64,000 nucleotides of DNA from Maylandia zebra (GCF_041146795.1 NC_135178.1:4532844-4596843); one strand, 5' to 3'; shown: positions 38,501 to 51,869, numbered from the stretch's first letter. Notes: generated by a model from the sequence alone, not told the origin. Numbers and translations: made by a program.

Positions 38501-41500
38501 GAGTAGCATGCTCCTCGTGTTGTCATTTTGGTCCCAGTTCCAAACTTGTTACACCCATAAAGGAAAAATAGGCACAGCAGCTCAGCTAGACTGCTCCTAT
38601 CCATATATGCAACGTATCATAGCTACTCTAGATCTGATAAGTTTGTGTTTCTTTCATATGACAGAGTTCAGTGCATGTGTGTGGTTGCATGTAGGTCACA
38701 GGTTACTGTCAGAAAATATAGGTATAGCCATTGCCATAATGTAGACACTTTTTGGATAGTACAAGTCATGATGGCTATTTAAAAAAACAAAAACAAAAAA
38801 AAAACAAAAGAAGAAGAAGAAGAAGTTTTTTTTTTAACATTATGGATTAACGCTATAAGTGGGACACAGACTTCCTCTAACTACACAGACAGATGGTGTT
38901 ACAGAACATGGGCAAACATATCGAATGTCTTTCATTATTTATAAAGCTGCTTTGATATCAGATTTATTATACACATCCTCAAGCAATCAGTCCCAATAAA
39001 TCACATTTTTTCTTCTTTTTGGCCATGGACACAGACCAGTGTTTTCATATCACTTCTGTCTGATGTTTTCTCCATTGCATATGTGTTTGTGTGCATAGCC
39101 AGGGAAACAGTCCAGCAGATAGTCACTAGGGGAATGGAGTTCTGCAGGTAAGAACCTCCATGCAGCTGTACTTAAACATAAATGTACATTTTATTATACC
39201 GGTCAAATTTTCATAATATGTTATTCTGTGAAACCAGTATAGCCAGAAACCAGAGCAAAAACGATTGCCTAGTAAACTGACTGACAGAATGATTCTGTTT
39301 TAGATTCAAGTTAACAATTATTTATATTATAGAATAATCTCAACTATTTATCTTCTCTTTTAATCTGTTGTTTGGTTTGTAAATATTCTGATGCCTGTAA
39401 TTTAAAACATTTACAAAAAACAGTTGACAGTTTATATAAACTGCTAGAGAAGAATTTTTGACACGAAACATTTATGTGCTTTAGGTTAAAAACTTGAATT
39501 TGTAAACAATAAGTAACAATAGATGTGAGATCATTCTAGGGAAGTAAACAATATTTCCATCTGACATGTTACAGAGTAGAAGTAGAAAGTATGTCTGAGG
39601 AAAAGAAAAGTACCTTAAATTTGCTCTGACAGTGAAAACAGGACATTAGGAAAGAAAATCCAAAATTTCCATCACACATCCTTTTGTGGCTTTTGACTAA
39701 GCAGCCTGTAATCCACACACATCATTCTCAGTGGGTGGCCTGTAAGCACATCTCTGATGTCTGTTACTGCAGCTCATAAAAGGAGAAAGAATGAAAATGG
39801 GAGTTAAACTTGCTTGCTGCTCCTCATTTCCCTGACGAGGGCAGCATTGACTGTCATGAGGACAGACAACAAGCCTTCGCCAGCCTCAGAAAACTTAAGT
39901 CCACAAAGAGTTAGAAACACCGAGAATCCAAACATGCACTGTAAGCCAAGCAACAGGCTAATCTTTTCCATTCCAGACAGGGGGTAGGAGCCACAATGGA
40001 CAAAGTCCAATTCTGCTCTAACAGCATCCTGACTCAATGGTCCATTGTGCAAGATCTGGAGAATGAAGCTGTCATCTAAAAGGGTGTCTGCAAAAGTCGT
40101 GAGCTATGATTTAAACGCTGTGTTTCACAGTGAATACAGAAACAGGTTCGACATCCAACAGTTTAAAGATTAAACCATGTCATTACTCCTCTCTCACAAA
40201 GAAGATGGAGAAGAAAGAGGCTCAGGCAATTTATTATACAGCATATCGTGTTTTACCTGTTGCTCTGCAGGTATTAGGTTTGCCTGCTTCATGTCTCTGA
40301 ATAGATGAGAATGATTAAAGCAGCGATACACCAGTGTGCAACCTGAAAAGAAAGCAGGACAGAGGTGTAACGTGCACCAACTGCTTCACTCGTACAATGT
40401 GCTGATTTAAACCAACAGCAGCGCTTTCAGGGGATTCAACTGCGGCCACACTGTGCCAACTAATCTTTATTATGTTCAACAAACAACTGAAGTCATGTGG
40501 ACACTGTACACATTCTTGTGGCAGTGGGCGCATGTACAGTCTTGTCTGCACCCCTATCCACCCACCCAAAGCCATGCCATCGTCCTGCTGTGTTTATCAG
40601 ATGGGAGTGAAGGTGCAGGGGGAATTCCACACATTCCTCTGTCCACTTGGCAAAAAGCAAGCAGATCAGGCAGGGACGCAGGCAGAGAAGGTGGCTCAGG
40701 AACAGGAGCATACAGTCACCCTAATCCAATGAAAACTCATTTTAAAAACCCAACCAGTCTCAACTGGAATCTAAATGACGCTTTGTGATCAAAGCTACTT
40801 AAGCAGGACATTCCTTCAATGCTGCGGGATCCTAGGTAGTGAGCCTGTGAAGAATGTGCTCCGATACAAAACACCATCTGTCAGTACAGAAAATGAAATA
40901 ATGTGTTGACAATTACAGGATGGATTCCACTAACTGCAGCATGCCTTGAATTCCAGGATAAGGGAGATGTCAAAATTTCTACTGCCCATTGCCCACAGAG
41001 TACCGTGCAGGGTGGAAACCAAGGCTGCCTAATGGTTTTTATTAACATGTGGGCAATGGTGATGGGCCGCTGAGGTCTACAGCTCACCTGTTTATAGCCA
41101 GGGAGCAAAAGAGCAGAACTGGCCACAATCCCAGGGTGAAACCCTACCCCATCAGGCCAACCCAACATGATATTTATATCAAACAAGACAGGCAGGGGCC
41201 ACGGAGAGGGGGTGGAGGGTTAGATGCCAGCGAGACAGACAAGGAAGGCTGTGTAGAAACCACAGAGCGGGAATGTGGGTGAGAATGAAAGAAAATGGAC
41301 CAAAAGCAAACTTGATTAAATAGTGGACCAGGGGAAAAATAAAGGTCAAACCTTGCAGGGGCTCGCACCCTGTCTATACAGTACAACACACGATCCCAAA
41401 CAGACAATGGATGAATGAATGGATCAGAATGACTAAAGCATTGTAGGGTGATTACTATCTAAAAATATCCTGCCAAGCAATCCCATATCCGAAAGATGAC

Positions 41501-44500
41501 ACTCCTCTTGGAGTGAACGCCAAACCAAAATAAAAGAACTTCCCCACAGACCAGTAAATCAGATGACATGGCACCATGTGGAGACTGATGTAACACCCCA
41601 GTCACTGAGGACACATTCATAGCCATGAATGTAGATAAATTGCATGTCAGTGAGCAGCCTTTTGTGCTATAAGAGTGTAATTGGGTAGGATGAGAAGAAC
41701 GGTCAAAGAAAGACCGTCTTGTCCCTCTTAAACACCGACTGAAACCAGTCACCCAAGCTTCAAACTAACAGGGCTTAATGCTTTGAGTTAAACACTAAGA
41801 ATGTACAGTTGGGACAAAAGAAAGTGTCATAATGTGAACAATTATTTAAATATGGAAAGTGTACCACCTGTTCCAACTGAATTTTTGTGAATAAGTAATT
41901 ATTATATTACTTTAACCTCATATGTACACTTGGTGGTTTTCTCATCTTCCCATATAATCAAGTTGTAGTTGCAAGTCAGCTTTTGTGTATGAATATAATC
42001 CTACTACCGTTTCATTCACACTAGTTTTTTAATAACATTTATAACTAATAAAAAAAATTAAATTAAACTTAGCTGTAAAAGTAATAATTACAGCAGTAAA
42101 GTTACTCTAAATGTTATGATGTATTTCACTTTAAATGTCTACATGAGACAGAACTGTTGAGCTGAGCCTCATATCAGTTTTTTAAAATCACAAACACTAG
42201 TGAAACTCTGACACACTCTGGTTTAAGCTTCAGTAGGTGAAGCGTCTCCACATCACCTGATCTGGGACTATATTCCTAAAACTGTGCATATAGAGGTTCA
42301 TGTTTTCAAACTGTACAATTGTGACGATTTTGCATGCAGGGAAAACCCTGATGACGATGAAACCATGAAACTCAGACACTCACTGGAGAAGTGGAGAAAA
42401 AAGGAAATGTGCAAAAAAAAAAAGAAAGAAAAAAGATCAAGTTTTAAAGAAAAACTACTGAATGGAGAAAAATAGCAGTTCAAAGAAAAGAGTCCCAGCA
42501 GAGATATAAAGAAAATTGACTACAATTTACTGATAATCTTATCAGTTCATACAAGAAAAGCTTGTATATAAATGACACAGCATTTATAGAACTCAAATTA
42601 TCATCATCATCATCATTATTATTATGCTACACGTCGTCTTTTCCTTCTTTGCCAACACCTCTTCACTTCATCAGGTTTGAGCAGCTCTCAAACTCATGTG
42701 TCGACATTTGCTGAAGGCAGCATGTTTACTACAGACTGCAGCTCTTAGTTTGGAACCAAGAAAGCTGGAAATCATTTTGTCACCGTCAGAGTATCAGTGT
42801 TTGTTTCAGTCTTAGTAACAAAATATGGACTAAAACAAAACGTAATGACAGCATAATTACTCTTTAGAAAAGAAGTGAGATTCCCTGCTCCGCTTAAGGA
42901 AACACATTCCCCTCTCCAGAGACTTACTGACAGCTAACCCCTGAATAAGCAAGCTTATTCCCCCCAAAGGAATAACAACAGGACAGTAATATTTTTTTAG
43001 CTGGGATTTCATTTACTTAAGTAGAAAATACATTTTTGTTGATCACATAGGCAGGAATAACAGAAAAATGCACCCGCTTCCCTTACATAAGGCAGTAGAA
43101 GCTCTTTGCCTTTACTATAGACAGATCAATTATTCCTAGGTGCGCTGCCACCCCCAAAAGGCCCATTTTTTCCAAAGCCAGGAAACCCCCGATATGCCCC
43201 GGAGGTCCCCGGCTTCAGTAATGTTGGAAGAATACAGCAGAATCCCACTACATTACCCAGACCTGTTAGGAAAATAATCAGCATTATTCTCCGAGAGAAG
43301 TTACAAGAGTGGGGAACAGTGAAGGCATGGAAACAGTATGGCAGGGAGGGAAGAGGAAGGGACTGAAGGCTGCTGTGAGTGGAAAGAACAGTATCGTACA
43401 ACAGCATTTAATAGTGGAAAGGCTGTTCGAGCAGCAGGATCACAGACTGAAGGCCCCCCAGCTGCCCCCAGTGCTGACTCTGCTCATTGTTTTTCTCCTC
43501 TGTTTCCTGAGGATGTGGGGCAGGCTCTGTTGCCCAAGCGATGAGGTCAGCCACGCAGCTCTTCCCCAGACCCAGAACAGGATGGGTGTGGAGCTCGGGA
43601 ACAAGGCTGATTTACAGTCGGGAGCTTCTCTCTAGCCTAGCAGGCAAGCCCACTGGTTAGGGATGGTATGCACCAACCTTGCAGCTCTCAAGGGGTGATG
43701 ATAGCTAGTCTGGTAACACTAACTCTGCTGTGGAATTACTAGGACACAGAAACCACTAAAGACCTAAGAGTTTTTGGTATGCTGCGTAAATGCTGTAAAC
43801 ATTTAAGACAGCTGCCTCACATCTCATCCTATGATTGTCTCAAGAATAAGACGTTCCTCTTCAAGGTGATCAACAGTTATTGTTACAGTAAATCTTACAG
43901 GACTACTGTGTGTTTACCAAAGGCATTCTTATAAGGTGTCGCTGTGTTTCATTCCACAGAGCAACCACATGGCCCTCATTATGTCTGCGAAACGAAGCCG
44001 AGTGGCTCCCACTTTTTTAAAGTCTGCCTTTAAGCAATAAAGAGCACCTCTCCTCTGCAGCTTCTTTGCAAAGATAGCCCATGTTTATCCTTCCTTTAAA
44101 GTGGCCATATAATGCTCTGAGGGCTTTCCCCTTTCATTTAAGTTTTCACATGGCTTTTCATGCATGTAGACGATCTTCAAAGTTACAAAACCCAAAGCTT
44201 TGGTTTCCTATAGAAAACCGCTGTCTCTCTGTGACTTATTCAATTCTATTTTTTTATACAGCACCAAATCACAACAACAGTAACCTCAAGTCACTTTACA
44301 TTGGAAGGTTAAGGCCCTACAATAATATATAGAAAACCCCAACAATCTGACGACCCCCTATGAGCAAGCACTTGGCAACATTGGGAAAGAAGAAAAATCA
44401 AATTTGATTCTGGATTATACGGGGCACCAATGAAGACAAGTCAACAGTCACTTGATGTCAAGTCAAGTCCTGCTATGAAGCCTCTGAATGAGTGTTTTTG

Positions 44501-47500
44501 TCAGCTCCATCTTGTGTGTTTTGAAATAGGTTGTGATGAGTTGGATCTGACAGTGAAACCACATGCTCAGTGGGAACGGACATGTAACTCACACACTGAG
44601 CCAATAAGCATATCCTGCATAATTCTCCTTTCTTACTCTAATCATGAACACATTAGGCTTCTTTTTTTTATTCAACATGACTTGAAACTGGCAATTAGGC
44701 CACAAAGACATCAGGAAAGTGTTTACTGAGGTCACAGAGTAATTGAGAAAAATGTGAAGCAAGGACTAGATGTATGTTCCTGTATTTTCATGTCACCTTC
44801 AGTACTGTTGTGGTACCCTCACCGCAACTAGCTTTTTTTTAAGCATTACCTTAAGCTACATGGCTAAACTATAGACCGTGCATTTAAAAACAAAAAACAA
44901 AAGGAAAAATAAACCACACACAAAAACAAAGAAAACTGCTCCACCGCCACAGTAAGGTTAAAGAAGTTCAACTTGGTTCTCAAATTTGTGGAGGAATGAA
45001 GTAAGCAGTTTCAAAAATAGTAACATCGTTGCAAGAAAGTGTTGTGCACTGTGTAACAGAGAAACTTCTCTCATAAGTCTCTCTTTGGCTTGTTACAAAC
45101 AGTGACTTTATTTTTGCAAGGTGCGGATTACGCAGGCATCCTTCAGGTGGATTTCAGAGAAATACCAGTAGAATCCCTGGTTTCTACAGCTGCCTACTTC
45201 AGTTGTCTATTATCAATCAGTCATTCAATCAATCACTTCAGAGGAATCCTTCACCTACTGACCAGTTGTGGACTGTGTGACTGGGGCCTTCGTCACATGG
45301 TCTTACATATGAAAAATGGTAGACAAGGTAACATCACACAGTTATTTGTCATGTCTACAAAACCTCAAGACCTATACATTATGTAACCAGTCTTGCAGTT
45401 TTTCCAAGGACTGAACTGATCAATCAGCACAAGCTGGGATTTCAGGATGCGATGCCTCAAGAAGTCCGTCTTTGGTCCCGTCTTCCTCCCGTCTCCACGA
45501 ACGTGCTCGCAGCACATGGCTGCCCCTCCCAGAGCCTGGTCCTGCTGGATCGTCTCTCTGTCTCCCAGCGCTTGCTCATAGGGAGTCATTTGATATTTGG
45601 GGGTTTCTTTGTATCACCGTAGGTCTTTATCTTACAATATAAAGCTCCTTCAGGTGACTGCTGTTGTAACTTGCCGTTATGTAAATAAAGTAAAACTGAA
45701 CTGAAAAGCTTTACACAGGGGATGAAGTGGTCTCTCGGAAATTTAAAAAAAAGTGTTGTTTTTTTAAAAGTTAAATATTATTAAGCTTTACTAGAAGGAC
45801 CTGTAAATGAAAATTAGAATCATAAGAAACTGCGTCAATGTTTTACTTGGTCAGCCCTGGATTAAGAAAACAAGGTTTTATATGGGAGTGTACACATACT
45901 GACATTATCTGTGGACGAACAAACAAAAGGGCTCCTAGTGATCCTGGTTGCCAACATTAGTTTGGTTTCAATTTGAGTAAGTGGACATATATTCAAAAAA
46001 GCTATGATGAGTACTAACAGCTTTGGGGAGTGACCCTAGATTTTGCAAAACAAAGTCTAAAAATGAAGAAGCTGCCTTTAGGCCCTTGGAATTATAGTTT
46101 CTGTTGTACTTTAAAATAATATATTTAACAAGAATGCAGTATATAGGAGAAGTTCCCTTCTGTGTCCAGTCACTAATCTTTCAGTTTGATTCTCTAGTAA
46201 TTAACAAAGAAACCATTCAATGGGAAACTGCAAGCAAAAAGTACATTCTGTTACTCAATATTATTCTCACTTTGTTTGTGACCATTGAGCATACTGCATG
46301 CGTGCGTATTAGGTCAGTATGCGCATTCTTAACATGCAGAGGTGGAACAGGGGGTTTTCAGCTCACTGAGTGAGGTCAGTGTGCCTGAATGTCACACAAT
46401 CGTCAGGAATTCACAGAGAGCTGAATGTTAGCTGCACACACCCCACAAACATGAAATGCAGCACAACAGAGCCAACAGAGAGGACACTACGTCACATGTG
46501 GTTTAAGAGCCACATCTGCATGAGTCGCCGCCCCCTTGGCCACATCAGAAGTGAAGGCTAAGCCTGGCTGCCACCTGGTAACCAGCCACAACAGTATGAC
46601 TGTGTTTGTCTGTTATCATGGCCAAACACGACCCCTGATTCACCTACTCCAGCAGTAATTACAACCGAGATGGCTATGAACACCCTGGCAGGTGTTTATG
46701 TGTGTTTACGCCCCCGTCACACAGCCTTTTGCATTGTTAATGTATTTGTAACTCCCCTTAAGGATCTACATCTGGTGTATAAACAACATTTTCCATTATG
46801 GGTGTAGTCCGGGAAATCTTTGGCCTCATGGTTGTTGTGATCCCATCTCTAGTTTGTGCTGTATGATCTGTGCTAACTCACAGATCAAGCAGGTCCTCTG
46901 GAAAAATCTGACTCAGAGGAACAAATGGGAAGAATGCTTACAATCTGTTGATGGAATTCTCTACCTCGAGCAGTGAGCAACACCAGATCACTATACACAA
47001 ACATAGTATTCAAACAGTGACCCTGAATATCAGGACCTACAGGTGCAGGTAAATAGCAGTAGAGTAAACCTCAGTGATGTGATATTTAAAAATATTTACA
47101 CTGACTTGTTTTTGTGTATTTAGGGAGGATGTGGGATGACTGCGATTGACCCCAAAGGTCAAATTTTTTAAACAGTGCCTGCAATTACTAGGGTACCCAT
47201 ATTCTAATGAGACACGTGTGAAACCAACATCCCTCTCTCAGATAGTAGCGACAGGAGGCGAGTCGTGACCCAGAGAGTTTTCGGCCTTGAACCGTGTCAG
47301 AAAGTGATGGTCGAAATTCCTCAGCAGCCTCGCCCCCTCCGTCAGCCCTTCAGCGAGCCTACAGGCTCCCTCTCAACCAACAATCAATCCTTTCAGCCTC
47401 ATAAGGCAGCGAGAGTGTCTAATGGCTCCTTGAGGTATTCTCACAACAGACAAATGGGAAATGCGGCCCATCATCTCTCCACTTAAACAATTCGCAAATC

Positions 47501-49049
47501 CATTTCACTGCTGGTCTACTTTCAGAGATCAGAAGATTCCTACAGATATTTGACTGGTGAAACAAGTTTTTCACAAGTACTGAATTAGTAATGCAAATAT
47601 AGAAACCTGCCAGCTGCTAAAAGTGTAACATAATTAGAAACTCAGACGTTGCGTGTCAAAGGTTAAAAGTGGGGCCAAAGTAGAACAAGAAAAAAAAAAA
47701 AGATGACGCTGGTAACGTCAGGAGAACTGGCGTTGATAAAAGGCAGATAAAACCTGTAGTACCGATGAAAGGATTCATAAAACTGATTAAATTATTAAAA
47801 GAAATAAAATTAACCAGTTAAAGTCATCCACAAGCTATCTGATGACATCACTGTTTTTTCATGACTTGTGATGATCAAATTAGTAATACAAGGGGATGCC
47901 ACACCAGTCCAGAAATAACAGTTATATTAACAGACACTGAAAAAAGCCTCAGCTACAAGTTACAGTCTCTATTAAGAGACAGTGTCTCCCAACAAAAAAC
48001 AAAAACAGAAAATGCACAAAGAGTCATGACAGACATGTGAAGCAGCTAAGAGAAAATGACATTCGGCCATTAACAAACATGTTGTATATTTTCCTGTGCA
48101 AAATTGTCAGGGATACATCAAGATATCGGCCTAATGGTAGAGGCCAGTTTGATCTGGTGTGTGACAAATGTTTAAAGACAGTTTAAAGTCTCCATCAGCA
48201 CAGAGTTATTTCTTATGATGAAGGTTTGTTTGCTAGGTAAATAAACACATGTTTGAATATGAGCTCATTATCAGTATCAGCACAGAATTTCCCAATCAGG
48301 AGATCCCTAAAGATGTACTGATTGTCCAACTCTTACAGCATTTCTCAACTTGCACATGTCTAATCAAACAGTTTTCAGACCTGATCTTTCCGCTTCCTAT
48401 ACCTCAGTTTTTAGTTTTTGATATAAAACGATAAAGTGTACCAGTATACCAAGTAATTATACATCCCTGCAAGTTAAGTTTGTCACACTGGAGGATCACT
48501 AGAAGTCAGCCAGGCCAGGGCTGAGCACACATTGTACAGGGAGGCCTGTTGACTCTACCACTTCAAAGCTGGAATGAGTAGCCTTGGGGCAAAAGTTGAG
48601 AAGGTAATGTTGAGGCTTAATGTCAAAATGTCATTAAATAACTCCTCCCTCCGGCACACATACTGATAAAAAAGACCTTGATTTAGACGAGCAGGGCGGC
48701 GTGGTATTGCCAGAGACGTTCGCTTCACCTCGGAGAGGGAGAGTTAAAAAGTAGGTAGAGTTAAAGGCTAGCGATGTCCAGCTGCTAACCTACTAGGCTG
48801 CTTATTTTACAACAGTGTGAGGAGAAAGTCAAGTCGGTACAACATTCACTCTTTCGCTCGTCACTGTAACATTTCTGTCAGGTATTCGCAAGTTTCCCTG
48901 GATAAGAAAGCTACATTGGACAAACAGCCAGCATAAAATCTCTTCGTAACGTTGACTACCCCTCCACCCTGCTATCCGCTCCAAACTGGGGGCAGAAAAC
49001 CCACATATGGGGAAAAAAAAAAACCTCATAACTTACCTAAATCGTCCAT
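29548..49049 (-). CDS. pxn: Paxillin, focal-adhesion LIM scaffold
   Basis: The canonical form joins twelve... listed exons in phase to 525 aa: 49037-49049, 35529-35737, 35317-35402, 35072-35211, 34816-34996, 33848-33962, 30587-30748, 30316-30489, 30158-30239, 29914-30062 and 29548-29814 (eleven exons). Paxillin docks FAK, vinculin and Src/Crk at focal adhesions. LD1 is at residues 1-13 ([13 protein letters not shown]), LD2 about 125-140, LD3 about 192-203, LD4 about 234-248 and LD5 about 267-280. Four LIM zinc domains follow to the end, where the family usually closes with K-L-F-C/S. The Src/FAK-type tyrosines sit at Y31 (ETPYSIP) and Y102 (HVYSFP). The first coding exon is only 13 nt and is separated by a 13.3-kb intron. 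Human alpha-paxillin has 557 aa. The a/b paralogue is not assigned. Confidence 0.95.
30876..31283 (-). CDS. pxn: pxn cassette exon 3, proline-rich (136 codons)
   Basis: A 408-nt phase-0 exon follows a TTCTTCAG acceptor and encodes a strongly proline-rich segment. It starts [20 protein letters not shown] and ends [17 protein letters not shown]. The frame closes at the natural junction CAG|GCATGA, so a GC-AG intron must be assumed to link it to the LD5 exon at 30748. Runs of five or more prolines could bind SH3, WW or profilin-type partners (inference). Confidence 0.65.
31403..31669 (-). CDS. pxn: pxn cassette exon 2 (89 codons)
   Basis: A 267-nt phase-0 exon lies between a CTCTTAG acceptor and a weak AAG|GTTGGC donor. 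It encodes a basic, non-repetitive segment with [40 protein letters not shown] and [20 protein letters not shown]. The high complexity and the intact frame speak for real coding sequence. It sits between the large Ser-rich cassette and the proline-rich cassette, and can be skipped without a frame change. Confidence 0.75.
32454..33725 (-). CDS. pxn: pxn long cassette exon 1 (424 codons)
   Basis: An open frame of 1,272 nt begins in phase 0 after a CTCTAG acceptor (exon starts CCTAGC at 33725). It can end in phase 0 at CAT|GTACGC (32454/32453); if unspliced it runs seven more codons to a TGA at 32430. It is very Ser/Thr/Pro-rich and acidic. It contains an LD-like stretch ([14 protein letters not shown], about residues 267-280) and repeated M-T-P motifs near its end. 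Joining it to the next cassette would read SGH-IKSVIRR in frame. It is inferred to be an alternatively used exon of a long paxillin; the weak donor leaves open a terminal-exon reading. Confidence 0.75.
34421..34463. repeat. perfect 21-bp palindrome with 1-nt loop
   Basis: Arms 34421-34441 and 34443-34463 are exact reverse complements around a single A. It lies in the pxn intron between the LD3 and LD4 exons, next to a copy of the dispersed repeat at 34500-34665. Confidence 0.95.
34500..34665. repeat. dispersed repeat family, copy 2 of 3
   Basis: It contains GCAAATCATGCAAAGC, TATTCTAGTAGAGTC and the AAAATACAG...TGCAAATGA block shared with the copies near 27560 and 54530. It lies in a pxn intron. 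Confidence 0.5.
44240..44400 (-). mobile_element. L2-like LINE 3'-end fragment
   Basis: The sequence CAGCACCAAATCACAACAAC followed by GACGACCCCCTATGAGCAAG is the reverse complement of the common teleost L2/Maui 3' tail. Only the tail is present, which is normal 5' truncation. Confidence 0.7.
45410..45703 (+). mobile_element. L2-like LINE 3'-end fragment
   Basis: GCTTGCTCATAGGGAGTCAT, then ACAATATAAAGCTCC and GTAAATAAAGTAAAACTGAA, follow the L2/Maui 3' tail in plus orientation. The fragment is strongly 5' truncated. It carries the tail that the L2 copy at 5214-7926 lacks. Confidence 0.7.
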
Positions 49050-49260
49050 AGCTGCTGCCTAGTTGTGGACTGCGTCAGTTTTTTGTTTGGCGACCTTCCG
49101 GATGGTTTGTGAAATCTGACTTTTCCCCCTTCAAACTTCACCAGCACTGCTGCCCTGGAAGTTGGTCAGTCAGGATGTCTCTCGTGAACGCGCGGCAGTT
49201 TGTGTGTACCACTGTGTGTACTTTTCCAGGGCGCGCGCCGACTGAATGGCGGTGATGAGG
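49050..49260 (-). promoter_or_regulatory. probable pxn promoter and 5' UTR
   Basis: This is CG-containing sequence just upstream of the pxn ATG, with GCGCGCGCCGAC near 49232 and GAACGCGCGG near 49186. The ATG context (AGCTATGG) is good. No TATA box is evident, as expected for a broadly expressed gene. Confidence 0.45.
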
Positions 49261-49829
49261 GACATCTAGCGGCCAAACACCGGAATTACACGTTTAAAAT
49301 AAATATCTCCAAATATCCAAATAATGTCATGGCTGTATAAGCAACCGTGATTTTTTTATAAACCTTCTAGATCATGTAGTGCATATCTGTTCACATAACC
49401 TCAGAGAAGAATAAACTTTATACCATTAGAATCATGAAAGGCACAACAAATCAGACTGCATACTCAAGTTTTTGGGACAAGTTTGAAGATAAAGATCAAT
49501 GCATTTATTATAGATCATAAAATACTTTGAAGTATGACCATAACTGTTATCAGACCCTTCCCCAAAGGTTGGTACACTGGGACATACAAAAATAAAGTAA
49601 ATGCACCTTCAAATGTCTTTTTTTAGATGGCAAATGACAACAAAAGCAGCTGGTCACACTCTTTTGTATAAAGTGTAAAAAGTCTATACAGCATTTCAAA
49701 TTAAAATTCCATATAAACAGTCAATAAATACTTCAATGATATGAAATGGAAAGATAAGATTTGATCGCTCTCCTATAAAAGACAACAAATGTCATTTATT
49801 CTAAAGAAAAAAAAAACATTATTTATGAT

Positions 49830-50963
49830 TCAAAAGTCTACTGCTTTCAGCTTTCTCTCCTCCTCCTCTGTAAGTGGCTGCTGGGAGAGGATTTTATCAT
49901 GGAAGCGGTGATGTTTGCCTATTCCCAGCTTTGGCAGACCTCGGTTCAGCCCCTCCAACAGCACACATGCCTTACACAGTTTCTGACTGGAGATGTAGCC
50001 ACACCGGCTGCAGGTTCCCTGGACAGGCATCTTTACCCCCTCGCGCACAGACAGGTTCTCACCGGAGTGAATAACGTCCATGATCGAACTGGGCCTCACA
50101 CTCTCCAGATCCTTTAAATAGGTTCTTGCATAGCCACGGTAAGCATTAGGAGAGTAGATACACTCAGTAGAAAAGTAGTCTAATTTCTTGAAGTAAGCAT
50201 ACAGAACAATCTCTTTTTCATAAGCGTATTTAAGGGGCTTGCAGCGTGGCACGACCCCTTCGTTCTCGCTGTCCGTTGAGATGGTGGTGCAGCGGCGCAG
50301 CCGAGCTATGTCCCCTCGCAAGACGTTCATCAAAACAGTTTCTGCCACATCATCAGCATTGTGACCTGTGCAGAGGGGAAAAAAAGAAAACAAAACAGAG
50401 ACATCTCGTTATTCAAAACAACACATTAAAGCTAACACTGCTCACATTTTCAGTCATTTGAATCTACCTGTACATATCTTGTCCACTTTAAGCATGATGG
50501 CTCCTCTGTCCAACGCCTGCCTCCTGAACACGCCACAGAAGGTGCAGTTATTTTTCAGCCCAACCTGCTTCACTATAGCATCCATTGTCCAGCCATACAG
50601 CTCCTCATAGGACACAATCTTCAGAGGCAGCTCATACTGTTGCTGGTTCCTCTTCACAGTCTCCAAGGAGTCATCTCGATAACCCGTGATTCCCTCATCC
50701 ACCGAGAGAAGCATGAGCTCAAGGCCGTAGCTGTATCGCTCATTCAGGACCTTCATTACATGTGCAAGCACAGTGGAATCTTTTCCCCCGGAGGCAGCGA
50801 TTCCCACAGACTCCCCGGTTTTGAACAGCTTTGCTGACACTATGGTCTGATGAATCTCCTCTTCAAAGGCCCAGAAGAAGCACTCCTTACACAGAGAGTG
50901 GCCGGTTTTTGGACGTTTAAGCACGGCACGCTTTTCAGAGCAGCTGCTACACTGGACAGGCAT
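49830..50963 (-). CDS. ctu1: Cytoplasmic tRNA 2-thiolation protein 1
   Basis: Two coding exons, 50468-50963 and 49830-50365, join in phase 1 (ACA-G|GT-CAC) to 343 aa (human 348 aa). CTU1 with CTU2 and the URM1 sulfur carrier thiolates the wobble uridine U34 of tRNA-Lys, -Glu and -Gln in the cytosol. The N-terminal zinc ribbon has C5-C8 and C25-C28. The ATP pyrophosphatase P-loop SGGKDS is at residues 58-63. The catalytic-type CTFC lies in [18 protein letters not shown] (about residue 143), [13 protein letters not shown] follows at the exon join, and a C-terminal CSRCGY...CKAC zinc site is present. An acceptor just upstream of the ATG (CCAACAG|TCAAG) shows a spliced 5' UTR. Confidence 0.96.
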
Positions 50964-51494
50964 CTTGACTGTTGGAAAGGTGGTTTATTAAAAGAACAAT
51001 AATGTCCAAAATTAATATAACAAATACTTTAAATATTTCATGTCAAAGCCATACAAATCTACAAAGCTCAACTTCTTCGTTGCTGATCTCCTTAAAGTGA
51101 TCTTTATCATGTTCGTTTTGTAACCTGAAAATCCCAATTTAAAGTTTGGCTTTAGTCTAATGGTCTAGTAAGTGCTTTAAAAACACTTTTACAGCTCCTT
51201 ACATAGCCAGGTAGGTGAGATGTCAGCCCTGAAGAATAAGAAACTTTACTTCATACGCTGGATTCTTACTACATTAGCTTCATTTTTATCGACATAAAAG
51301 TCGATAAAACACCCCGTTACTTCAATCAAAGAAATAAGCGGATAACTTAGTCACAACTTCAGTCATATTAGTGGATTATCAGGCTATATTTTCAAGACAT
51401 GCCACATTTAAGAGTAGTACAACACATACAAAACCTAAACGTGGTCTAACATTAGCTAGCTAAGCTAAGCTAACTCGTGAGCTGTACCATTTTC

Positions 51495-51650
51495 TTACCA
51501 AAGTATCCGGGGAATGTGGGGATAATATATGCAGTTACTATAATAGCTTTTAAAAATTAAACCGTTAGCACGCTAAAGCAGGAGAATATTTTTCATCTTG
51601 TAATGTTGCCTCTTCTTTACTGGGACAACAGGAAGTGACGTCTCCAGTAA
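51495..51650 (-). promoter_or_regulatory. probable ctu1 promoter and non-coding exon 1
   Basis: On the minus strand a donor GGATACTTTG|GTAAGA lies near 51498, upstream of the coding-exon acceptor at about 50968. The plus strand reads CAGGAAGTGACGTC at 51629-51642, a joined ETS plus CRE-like site common in housekeeping promoters. Confidence 0.5.
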
Positions 51651-51863
51651 ACACCCTACAGCGCAGCCTATTGGTCGGAGTGGGCCAGTGCACAAACCAA
51701 CCCATGTAATGCCTTCACAATACCCATATATTCTCTGGTGGTTTAAGCACAGTTTAGATGCATTGGTGGTGTCTGTTTTTCAGGTGTTGCAGTCTGAAGG
51801 ACTTGTGTGGAGGGGAAAAACAGAAGACAATCCCATGATTGAGTCAAATGTAAGCAATGAGGA

Positions 51864-51869
51864 TTTATT
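51864..51869 (-). terminator. crybb2 polyadenylation signal
   Basis: AATAAA on the minus strand lies about 145 bases after the crybb2 stop codon, a normal 3' UTR length for a crystallin gene. Confidence 0.6.

Larger units (their letters stand above)
35738..49036 (-). other. pxn intron 1
   Basis: A 13.3-kb intron lies between the 13-nt first coding exon and the LD1 exon. I find no independent gene in it; the open frames are short and lack family motifs. It carries two L2-LINE tail fragments, (AAG)n and A-rich tracts (about 38785-38825, 42410-42440), and (ATC)n near 42600. Long first introns often hold enhancers, but I can point to no specific site. Confidence 0.7.

Noticed and set aside
36000-48500. 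A hidden gene in the 13-kb pxn intron
   Set aside because: I read through the longer frames (for example near 39800-40050, 40450-40790 and 43126-43635) and found no conserved motif or exon-like borders.
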